Below, in pieces: positions 41,885 to 48,798 of a DNA stretch of 48,798 nucleotides. The position numbers were made by a program, and so were the translations under genes. Location: the NCBI GenBank assembly GCA_030429665.1, contig JAUIEZ010000022.1:1-48798 (forward strand), written 5' to 3'. Within the stretch, counting starts at the first letter, position 1. Each line of letters opens with the position of its first letter. This DNA comes from Gammaproteobacteria bacterium (GTDB lineage: Bacteria; Pseudomonadota; Gammaproteobacteria; Arenicellales; CAJQKF01). Under the pieces are notes generated by a model that was not told the DNA's origin, did no database searches, and worked only from the letters and a program-made list of their open reading frames with translations.

Positions 41885-44800
41885 ATGAACCATCGACCCT
41901 CCACAGACGGCGCGCTGGCGGATCGACGATTCGAAAGCGCACTTTACGGGGCCGCCCGCAGCCGCCGGCGGCGCCGCCTCTGCGAAGCGCTGGCGCTCGC
42001 GTGCCTGCTCGCCGCGGTCGGCCTCGTTGGCGCGGCCTATTGCATCGACGCCTTCCGTTTCGCGCCCGACGCCGTTCGCGCCGCCCGCGTGGTGTTTTAC
42101 ATCGTGGTGGCCGGCGCGCTGGCCGGCTTCGTGCTGCCGGTGTTGCTGGAGCCGTACGATCGACGCCGGACGGCGGCCCGGCTGGAAGCCCGCGACGCCC
42201 GTCTCGACGCGCTGTTGTTGAGCGCGTCCGACGCCATCGCCGGTCGCCGCGCCGGCGATGAGTCCGAGGGCCTGAAGGCGCGGCTGTGGTCGGAAGCGGC
42301 GGCGGCCGTTGAAGGCGACGAGGCATACTTCAACGAGGAGCGACGGCGCTCGCGCCGGGCCGCGGGGGGCGCGCTGGGCGCGGCGGCACTGGCGCTGGCG
42401 CTGCTCGCCGCGGGACCGCCCGGCATGCGCCAGGCGGCGGGACTACTGCGGTGGCCGGCGGCCGATCCGGCGGCCGCCTCTCCCTACGAAATCACCGTGA
42501 CGCCGGGCGACGCGCGCCTGCGTAGCGGGTCGGACCAGCGAATCCGCGCGACACCCGTGGGCTTTCGTCCCGCGGAACTGACCCTTTATCAGCGCGTCTT
42601 GCCGGGGGGCGAACTGCACGACGAGTGGCAGCACACGACGATGCGCCGGGAAGGCGATAGAGCGGCGCTTCATGGCGACCTGCTCGACGTGCGCGATTCG
42701 TTCGAGTACTACGTGGCCGGCGAGGGCGTCGAATCCGCGCGCTACCGCATCGAGGTCGTGCCGCCACCCGAGGTGACCCGGATCGATCTCGTTTACCGGT
42801 ATCCGCCGCGTACCGGGCGAGCGCCCGAGCACGTCGTCGGCCAGGGAGACATTCGCGCCGTTGAACGAACGTCGGTGGACGTCACCATTACGCCGTCGGT
42901 GCCGGTGGACCGCGGCGTGATTCGTCTGGACGACGAACGAGAAGTGGCGCTGAAAGCGGTCGGCGGCCTGCTTACCGGCACCATCGACGTCGAGTCGGAC
43001 GGCTTCTACCGGGTCGAACTGCCGGATTTCGAGGGCGTCCTGGTTCGCGCCTCGCGCGAGTACCGCATCGATGCGCTGGTGGACACGCGGCCCAGTGTTC
43101 GAATCGTCGCGCCGGGCGCCGATATCGACGTGACCCGCATCGAGGAGGTGGACGTCGAACTCGCCGCGCGGGACGACGTCGCGCTGGGCGAAATGGCGCT
43201 GGTGGTGTGGATCAACGGCGGCACCGAGGAGGTCATCCGTTTCCCGGTGCAACCCGGACCGGACGAGGTGCGCGAGAGCGTGCGGTTGTTCCTCGAGGAT
43301 CGTGACGTCGAGCCCGGGGATCTGGTCGCCTACCATGCCCGCGCCAGCGACGTTGCCGGCGAAGCGGACCGGGAAGTGACCAGCGATATCTACTTCATGC
43401 AGGTCAGGCCCTTCGATCGCCGGTACACCCGGGCGCCGGGAGGCGGTGGCGGGGGCGGCGGCGGAGAGTCCGGAGACGGCATGCTCTCGGCACAGCAGCG
43501 GCAGCTCGTCATCGCGCTGTTTCGCCTGCGGCAACTGGTGCGCGAAGCCGACACGGGCGACGGCGTGGTGGCGGAGCGGATCGACACGCTGTCCGACGCC
43601 CAGGCGCGGATTCGCGAACGGGTCGAGGCCATCGTGCGCCGCCTCGGCGCGCGCCGTATTCCGGGGATCCAGGAAACGCTCGATCCGATGCTCGCGGAAC
43701 TGCCCAGGGCCGCGGACGCCATGGTGCGGGTGGAAGCCCTGCTGGCGGCGGCCGACATCGAGCGCTCGCTCGAGGCCGCGCGCGCCGCGCTGCGGCACCT
43801 GCAGCGCGCCGACGCCGGCTACCGCGAGATCCAGGTAGCCATGAGCCGTGGCGGCGGTGACGCCGCGGGTGATCTCACCAACCTGTTCCGGCTCGAGATG
43901 GACCGCTTCCAGTCGCAATACGAGCACGTGCAGCGCGGCCAGTGGGACGCGCCCGAACGACAGCTCGACGAGGCGCTGCGCAAGCTCGCCGAGCTTGCCC
44001 GACGCCAGCAGCGCGAGCTGGAACGGTCCGCGTCCCGGCACGCCGACAGCGGCAGCGCCGCCCAGGACGAGCTGCTCGCGCGAGCCGAAGAACTCCTGCG
44101 CGAACTCGAACGTCTGACGCGCAATCGACCTGACCGCCAGCTGGCCGACGCCATGGAGGCGGCCCGCGATGCCGCGCGGGCGATGGCCGAGGGCGGCGCC
44201 TCGGGCGGCCGTCGCCAGGCTCTCGACAAGTTGCGGCAGGCCGAGCGCACCTTGCGCCGGTTCCTCGATCGGGACATGGCCGGCGGGATCGGCGAGGCGC
44301 TGCGCCGCGCCGAGTCGCTGGTCGAACGACAGGGCGCTATCGAGCGCGGCATCGAATCGCTGGACGAGGAGCCTACCGATCCAAACCGGATTGGAGAGGT
44401 ATTGCGCGACAAGCAGGAACTGGCCGTCGGCGCGCGCGCGCTTGATGCGGACATCGAGCGCCTTGCCGACGATCACGGGCCGGCGGTCGGCGATCGCGGA
44501 ACGCGCCCGGCCGACGAGGCGCTCCCGGAAACGCTCGAGCGGGCGCGCGACGCGTTGTCGCCCGGGACGCTGGAAGATTTGCTGGCCGAGAGCCGGGCGG
44601 GACTCAGGCAGGCGGACGGGGCGGCGATCCGCGAGCTGGAGCGGCGCATCCGGCGCTCTCTGGAAGGAGCGCGCGACGCGCTCGAAACCGCGCAGGACAT
44701 CGCCGCCGGGAACGCGAAGGGCGCGGGCGAGTCCGCCGATGCCCTTCGCGACCTGGTGCGAGCCCAGGACCGCCTGCAGCAGTCGATGAGACAGCGGGCC

Positions 44801-45304
44801 CGCGAGGCGCCGGGGACCGGCGCGGAAAACGGCAGCGGGGGATCGGGCGCAAGCGGCGCCGCGATTGCCGGCGGCCCGGTGGACGCACGCGGCGGCAACG
44901 ATGACGGCGTCGCGACCGGCGGCTTCGCCAACAGCGGGTCCATCGGCGGCCGCTTCGACATGGCCGACGCGCGGCGTCGCCTTCTGGATGACGCCCGCAC
45001 GCTCGAGGTGCTCCGCGATGCGCTCGATCCCCTCGGCCGCCAGCGCGGGGAGATCGACAGCGTCGTCGATGCCATGCGCCGGCTTGCCGAGTCCGGTGCG
45101 AACGATCAAGTGCTGCTGCGCGACCACGCCGCGCTCCTCTCGGTACTGAAGGATCTCGAACGTCGTACCCGGGACGGGGCCGACGACGAAAGGCGCGGGC
45201 TGATCGCGCGCGACCGGCCGACCCCGCGCGACGACTACCGGGAGCTGGTCGAGGAATACTATCGGCGCCTGAGCGAGCGGCCGCGCGGGGTGTTCGGCGG
45301 CTAA
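41885..45304 (+). CDS. Large DUF4175-type membrane protein with coiled coils
   Basis: The 1139-residue protein starts directly after the previous stop with a GGGAG-type binding site. Helices at about 32-54 (LCEALALACLLAAVGLVGAAY), 67-86 and 158-178 form the membrane part. Residues 200-510 are beta-rich, with repeated Ig-like strands. A poly-glycine linker (GGGGGGGGESGDG, about 519-531) follows, then about 600 residues of Glu/Arg/Ala-rich coiled coil (ELARRQQRELERSASRH, ERTLRRFLDRDMAGG). The C-terminus returns to a short folded tail. This layout matches DUF4175 proteins in MoxR/DUF58/DUF4159 clusters. The long coiled coil may reach through the periplasm or bind partners. It is the last gene of the operon. 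Confidence 0.82.
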   Translation: MNHRPSTDGALADRRFESALYGAARSRRRRRLCEALALACLLAAVGLVGAAYCIDAFRFAPDAVRAARVVFYIVVAGALAGFVLPVLLEPYDRRRTAARLEARDARLDALLLSASDAIAGRRAGDESEGLKARLWSEAAAAVEGDEAYFNEERRRSRRAAGGALGAAALALALLAAGPPGMRQAAGLLRWPAADPAAASPYEITVTPGDARLRSGSDQRIRATPVGFRPAELTLYQRVLPGGELHDEWQHTTMRREGDRAALHGDLLDVRDSFEYYVAGEGVESARYRIEVVPPPEVTRIDLVYRYPPRTGRAPEHVVGQGDIRAVERTSVDVTITPSVPVDRGVIRLDDEREVALKAVGGLLTGTIDVESDGFYRVELPDFEGVLVRASREYRIDALVDTRPSVRIVAPGADIDVTRIEEVDVELAARDDVALGEMALVVWINGGTEEVIRFPVQPGPDEVRESVRLFLEDRDVEPGDLVAYHARASDVAGEADREVTSDIYFMQVRPFDRRYTRAPGGGGGGGGGESGDGMLSAQQRQLVIALFRLRQLVREADTGDGVVAERIDTLSDAQARIRERVEAIVRRLGARRIPGIQETLDPMLAELPRAADAMVRVEALLAAADIERSLEAARAALRHLQRADAGYREIQVAMSRGGGDAAGDLTNLFRLEMDRFQSQYEHVQRGQWDAPERQLDEALRKLAELARRQQRELERSASRHADSGSAAQDELLARAEELLRELERLTRNRPDRQLADAMEAARDAARAMAEGGASGGRRQALDKLRQAERTLRRFLDRDMAGGIGEALRRAESLVERQGAIERGIESLDEEPTDPNRIGEVLRDKQELAVGARALDADIERLADDHGPAVGDRGTRPADEALPETLERARDALSPGTLEDLLAESRAGLRQADGAAIRELERRIRRSLEGARDALETAQDIAAGNAKGAGESADALRDLVRAQDRLQQSMRQRAREAPGTGAENGSGGSGASGAAIAGGPVDARGGNDDGVATGGFANSGSIGGRFDMADARRRLLDDARTLEVLRDALDPLGRQRGEIDSVVDAMRRLAESGANDQVLLRDHAALLSVLKDLERRTRDGADDERRGLIARDRPTPRDDYRELVEEYYRRLSERPRGVFGG

Positions 45305-45407
45305 GCCCCGTGGCCGGCGGAATCCCTTGGTCGCTTGCTTATGCGGACCGGTGTTCGTGCCGGCCCGCTTCCGTTCCGGATTCCGCGTTGTAAAAGGCCC
45401 GGCCGCC

Positions 45408-45433
45408 CCGTCGATTCAATCCTGGATCGACGG
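45408..45433. terminator. Hairpin between convergent DUF4175 and adhesin genes
   Basis: CCGTCGAT at 45408-45415 pairs exactly with ATCGACGG at 45426-45433 over a 10-nt loop. It lies between the stops at 45304 and 45462. On the minus strand a TTTT run follows about 14 bases later. It is a candidate end for both transcripts. Confidence 0.45.
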
Positions 45434-45461
45434 TGAATCGCGTGACGCGACGTGCCGACGA

Positions 45462-48400
45462 TCAGGTATCGTCATCGTCGTCGTCATCATCATCGTCATC
45501 GTCGTCGTCGTCATCGTCGTCCCCGGGCAGAACGTCGGCGAACACGTACGACGAGCCGACCGCGCCGCCCGGACCGTCGTCGCCCCCGGCCAATGCCTCC
45601 GCCGACGGGCAGGATGCCACGTCGAGGAAGGCGCCGGACGCCGCGACGTCCGCCCCGTTGTTGTTCGCGGAAAGGTTTGGCAGGTCGACGACGTGAAAGT
45701 CGCCGCCATCGTTCTCGAGGTTGAACCCCACCTGGGCGAATTCGGGGGTGATGACGTTGCCGTCCGCGTCCAGGCAGCTGAAACCGTCGGCGGTGTCGTT
45801 GTGCATGACGATGCCGTCGGAGCCGGCGCCGTCCGGATCGAGCCGGCTGTCGGTCACCACGAGCACCGTGTGGCTGCCGGCGCCGGCATCGTCGGCGGAG
45901 TCGAGGCCGTTCTTTAAATCGATAGCGTCGCCGTCGCTGTCGATGAGGACGTCGTCCACCGCCAGATAGACGGTGGCGCCTCGACCCGCCTCGTCGATCG
46001 CGCCGTTGGCGTTGTCGGCGTCTATGCCCTCGCCGCCCGCGTCGATGCGATCGCCGTCGAGGGACACGTAGACGAAGGCGCCGCGACCGGCCCCACCCGA
46101 GGCACCATTGGCGTTCTGGATGCGCAGGCCGCTGCCGGCGGATTCGATGTCGTTGTCCCGGAGCCGGGCGCGGATGACCGCCCCCCTGCCCACATCGTCC
46201 GACCCTTCGTCCGCGTTCACGATCTGCACGCCGCTGCCGAGCTCGCTCGAGATATCGTTGTCGACAAACAGCAGGTCGAAATCGGCGCCGCGTCCCGCAC
46301 TTCCGGAAGCGCCACTGGACGCGTTCTCGATCTTTACCGCGTCCCAATCGGATGCGATGGTATTGTCGATACCGGTAAGACGAAACTCCGCGCCCCTGCC
46401 CGCGTTCTCGGAACCGTCGTTCGCGTTGTGAATTTCGAAGCCGTCGCCGTTCTCGCTGGTGATGTCGTTGTCGACGAATAACAGGTCGAACCCGGCGCCC
46501 CGACCGGCGTTTCCAGATGCGCCGGAATCGGCGTTCTCGATATTGACGGCGTCAGCCTCGGCGACGATCCGGTTATCGAACGCTCGCAGCCGGTAGGTCG
46601 CGCCTCTGCCCGCGTTGTCCGATCCGTCGTTCGCGTTGTGAATTTCCAGGCCGCTTCCGCCCTCACTGGTGATGTGATTGTCGACGAATAGCAGGTCGAA
46701 TGCGACGCCGCGCCCCGCATCGCCCGTGGCGTCGAAATCGACGTTCTCGATGTTGACGGCATCACTGTCGGCGACGATGCGGTTATCGAACGCACCCAGC
46801 CGGTAGGTCGCACCGCGGCCCGCGTTGTCGGAACCTTCGTTCGCGTTCTGAATTTCCAGGCCGTTGGCGTCCCCGCTCGTTATGTCGTTACCGACGAACA
46901 ACAGGTCGAACGCGGCGCCGCGACCCGCGTTGCCGGTCGCATCAGGTGCGTTTTCGATGTTAATCGTGTCGCCTTCGGCCTCGAATACGTTGCGGTAGGC
47001 GCGGACCCGGAAACTCGCGTTTCGACCCACGTCATCCGTCCCCTCGTGGGCATTGCGCACTTCCAGCGCGCTTTCACCGCCAGCGATCGTGGTCAATTCG
47101 TTGTCCGTCAGCAACACGTCGAACATTGCACCCCGGCCCGCGTTGATGCTGCCGGCGTCATCGGCGTTCTCGACATTCACCACGTCGAAACCGCTCTCCA
47201 GCGAGTTGTTCCGGGCCTTCAGATAGAACTGTGCACCCCGGCCCGCGTCGTTCGTACCCGACGTCGCGTTGTGGAGTTCGAGCGCATTGGCCTCGGTGCT
47301 CGTGACCTCGTTGTCGGTGACGTGGACGTCGAACAACGCCCCGCGTCCCGCATTGCCGGAACTCTCGTCTGCGTTCTCGATGTCGATGCCGTCCTGTTGC
47401 GTCGTCTCGATCTTGTTGCCGTTTGCGCTCAGGTAGAACCGCGCGCCGCGACCCGCGTCGCCCATTGCGCCATTGGCGTTGTAGAGTTCGATGCCGCCGC
47501 CCTCGGTCGCGGTGATGATGTTGTCGTTCGCGGTGACGCGGAAAACCGCGTCACGCCCGGCATCGTCATTGCCGAATATCGCGTTGTCGATGTCGAAGCC
47601 GTCGTTGTCAAAGCCGGACAGGGTGATGACATTGCGGTTGGCGACGATGTGGAACTCGGTATTGCGACCCTCGCTGCCGGTTCCGTTTTGCGCATTGTCG
47701 ATGGCGAAGGCGTCGGAGCCGTCGTCGCCGCCGGGTTGCATGACGTTGTCATTCAGCGTGAGACGGATCAGGCCGTTCTCGACCGTGTTGTCGAGTTCGA
47801 ACGCGTCGGCGCCCTCGACGCCGTCGTTCGTGGTCACCATGTTTCCGGTGAAGACGACGTCGTAGAACTGCGCGGTGTTGGTGTTGTCGAGCTTCACGCC
47901 CTTGTCGACGTTCATGATCATGGTGTCGGTAATGGTGTGCGACACCTCGTTGTTGACCGGCGCGCCGAAGATGCCCGTCTGGGCGCCGTCGATGACGAGA
48001 CGATGCACGGTGGTGTCGTCCGCCAGGGTGATCGCGGTGCCGTTGCCGCCGGGCGGGGTGATCACCGGCTTGGCGGCGGTCTTGAACGATTTGCCCCCGC
48101 CGCCCTTGACCTCGGAAGTTACCGTCTGGCCCGCCTGCATCACGATCACCTCGTCGTAGGTGCCGTCGCCGGCCAGCGCGCCGCCGATGCCGCAATCTTC
48201 GGTATTGGCCTCGCAGACGAAGACGAGTCCGCCCGGGCCGGCATTTACGATACCTTCCTGAATGCCGCCCTCGGTCTCTGCCCAGGGATGTTCGAAGCTG
48301 CCGTCCTCCAGGGGATCGGCCTGGTTGTCGCGGTCGACGAAGTTGACGTCCTCGGCCAGCGTGTCGGTGCCATCCGTCGTGTTCGACTCGGTTCGACTGC

Positions 48401-48797
48401 TGGCCCGCGTATCCACGCGCTGCTCGACCGCCTTGTCGACGGTCGTCACGCGACTCGAGACGTCCTCGACCAGGTCGCCCTCGGCGGTCTGGACGCGAAC
48501 GTCGCGGATCACCATGTCGGTATGCATTCGCGTACCGGGTTCGCGCGGCCCCGACGTGGCGACGTGACGGCGGAAACGCTGGAAACTGTCGTTGGCGTAC
48601 AGCGGTATCAGCAGGCGCAGCCCGACGAAGTAATCGCTGCCGTTGAGCAATTCGTCTTCGAAGTACTCGGCGTCGAAGGTGAGAAACGAGCCGAACCGGA
48701 CTTCAAGGCGCGCCTTGAAGCCTTCCAGGTCGTCGCCGAACGGATTGTCGTAGTGATAGTAGCCGCCGAACAGGCGAACCTCGGGCGCCGATTCGCT
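45462..48797 (-). CDS. Inverse autotransporter adhesin (type Ve), N-terminus outside the window
   Basis: The minus-strand frame is open to the right edge, so the start and most of the barrel are missing, and 1111 codons are visible. The first visible residues (APEVRLFGGYYHYDNPFGDD, KARLEVRFGSFLTFDAEYF, GSDYFVGLRLLIPLYAN) are the last strands of an intimin/invasin-type beta-barrel. A linker follows, then FVDRDNQADP and a glycine-rich segment that often marks the passenger start. About sixteen turns of a beta-helix, with the motif NAGRGAxFxLxxxDNxI, make the passenger. The last 18 residues before Thr are all Asp. The barrel should sit in the outer membrane and send the C-terminal passenger outside. 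It is very acidic, with few cysteines. Confidence 0.85.
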   Translation of the reverse strand, partial: SESAPEVRLFGGYYHYDNPFGDDLEGFKARLEVRFGSFLTFDAEYFEDELLNGSDYFVGLRLLIPLYANDSFQRFRRHVATSGPREPGTRMHTDMVIRDVRVQTAEGDLVEDVSSRVTTVDKAVEQRVDTRASSRTESNTTDGTDTLAEDVNFVDRDNQADPLEDGSFEHPWAETEGGIQEGIVNAGPGGLVFVCEANTEDCGIGGALAGDGTYDEVIVMQAGQTVTSEVKGGGGKSFKTAAKPVITPPGGNGTAITLADDTTVHRLVIDGAQTGIFGAPVNNEVSHTITDTMIMNVDKGVKLDNTNTAQFYDVVFTGNMVTTNDGVEGADAFELDNTVENGLIRLTLNDNVMQPGGDDGSDAFAIDNAQNGTGSEGRNTEFHIVANRNVITLSGFDNDGFDIDNAIFGNDDAGRDAVFRVTANDNIITATEGGGIELYNANGAMGDAGRGARFYLSANGNKIETTQQDGIDIENADESSGNAGRGALFDVHVTDNEVTSTEANALELHNATSGTNDAGRGAQFYLKARNNSLESGFDVVNVENADDAGSINAGRGAMFDVLLTDNELTTIAGGESALEVRNAHEGTDDVGRNASFRVRAYRNVFEAEGDTINIENAPDATGNAGRGAAFDLLFVGNDITSGDANGLEIQNANEGSDNAGRGATYRLGAFDNRIVADSDAVNIENVDFDATGDAGRGVAFDLLFVDNHITSEGGSGLEIHNANDGSDNAGRGATYRLRAFDNRIVAEADAVNIENADSGASGNAGRGAGFDLLFVDNDITSENGDGFEIHNANDGSENAGRGAEFRLTGIDNTIASDWDAVKIENASSGASGSAGRGADFDLLFVDNDISSELGSGVQIVNADEGSDDVGRGAVIRARLRDNDIESAGSGLRIQNANGASGGAGRGAFVYVSLDGDRIDAGGEGIDADNANGAIDEAGRGATVYLAVDDVLIDSDGDAIDLKNGLDSADDAGAGSHTVLVVTDSRLDPDGAGSDGIVMHNDTADGFSCLDADGNVITPEFAQVGFNLENDGGDFHVVDLPNLSANNNGADVAASGAFLDVASCPSAEALAGGDDGPGGAVGSSYVFADVLPGDDDDDDDDDDDDDDDDDDT
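45468..45521 (-). repeat. Trinucleotide tract encoding 18 consecutive Asp at the C-terminus
   Basis: Eighteen GAT/GAC codons (seen as ATC/GTC on the plus strand) form an uninterrupted Asp run just before the last Thr and stop. The codons are mixed, which limits but does not exclude slippage. Gains or losses would stay in frame and change only the tail length. Confidence 0.95.
45990..47560 (-). repeat. Beta-helix repeats, about 35 residues each, with a 70-residue higher-order unit
   Basis: The core motif NAGRGA-x-F recurs about every 35 residues through the adhesin passenger. In the middle, the landmark CAGGTCGAA begins at 46272, 46482, 46692 and 46902, giving exact 210-nt spacing, so two alternating turns form a 70-residue unit. 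One turn has FDLLFVDNDITSE and the other YRLRAFDNRIVAE. Flanking turns are more diverged. Confidence 0.88.
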
Positions 48798-48798
48798 C

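Noticed and set aside
42443-45127. 894-codon antisense frame opposite the DUF4175-type gene
   Set aside because: The sense strand has membrane helices, coiled coils and tight operon spacing. The antisense translation is His/Arg-rich without structure.
45433-45696. Plus-strand frame with a poly-Ser run opposite the adhesin C-terminus
   Set aside because: It is the antisense of the Asp-codon tract. The adhesin frame is open for more than a thousand codons with clear repeats.

Overview
The window is GC-rich (about two thirds GC by eye) and densely coded. Many genes start with GTG or TTG, and neighbours often overlap by four bases (GTGA, ATGA, TTGA). Type V secreted adhesins, MoxR/DUF58/Bat-type genes and an O-antigen-like sugar cluster together point to a Gram-negative member of the Pseudomonadota. 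A gammaproteobacterium is my best guess, but nothing here fixes the genus. No rRNA, tRNA, CRISPR array, transposase or integrase was seen.

Region 1 (1-17350) is a surface-polysaccharide or glycoconjugate locus. It holds a Gfo/Idh/MocA oxidoreductase, five or six glycosyltransferases, a FAD protein resembling UDP-galactopyranose mutase, an SDR epimerase/dehydratase and three methyltransferases of the sugar C-methyltransferase type. It also holds RfbF (glucose-1-phosphate cytidylyltransferase), an exported beta-rich protein and a TPR protein fused to a GT9-like glycosyltransferase domain. RfbF plus the methyltransferases suggests a CDP-linked, branched or methylated deoxysugar. The dehydratase and dehydrase that normally follow RfbF are not in the window.

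Region 2 (17582-29609) is a two-partner secretion locus. A 2989-residue TpsA exoprotein carries five copies of a roughly 330-residue repeat and is followed by its TpsB outer-membrane transporter. The TPR glycosyltransferase diverges from tpsA, and a sulfotransferase follows tpsB, so glycan modification of the adhesin or of the surface is plausible.

Region 3 (30005-45304) starts with a small cyclic-nucleotide-binding protein. After it, nine tightly packed same-strand genes encode an exported intradiol-dioxygenase-like protein, an exported DUF4159 protein, a VWA/GATase-like membrane protein and a C13/caspase-like protein lacking the nucleophilic Cys. These are followed by a TPR-gluzincin lipoprotein, a MoxR ATPase, a DUF58 protein, a BatA-type VWA membrane protein and a large coiled-coil DUF4175-type membrane protein. 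The core (MoxR, DUF58, BatA, DUF4159, DUF4175) is a recurrent association. The extra exported enzymes and pseudo-enzymes make it look like an envelope-directed chaperone and proteolysis system of unknown purpose, and it is the best candidate here for an undescribed system. Its leader contains a hairpin that pairs with the first gene's ribosome-binding site.

Region 4 (45462 to the right edge, minus strand) is the C-terminal part of a very acidic inverse autotransporter (type Ve). It has the end of a beta-barrel, a beta-helix passenger with an exact 210-nt higher-order repeat, and an 18-aspartate C-terminal run.
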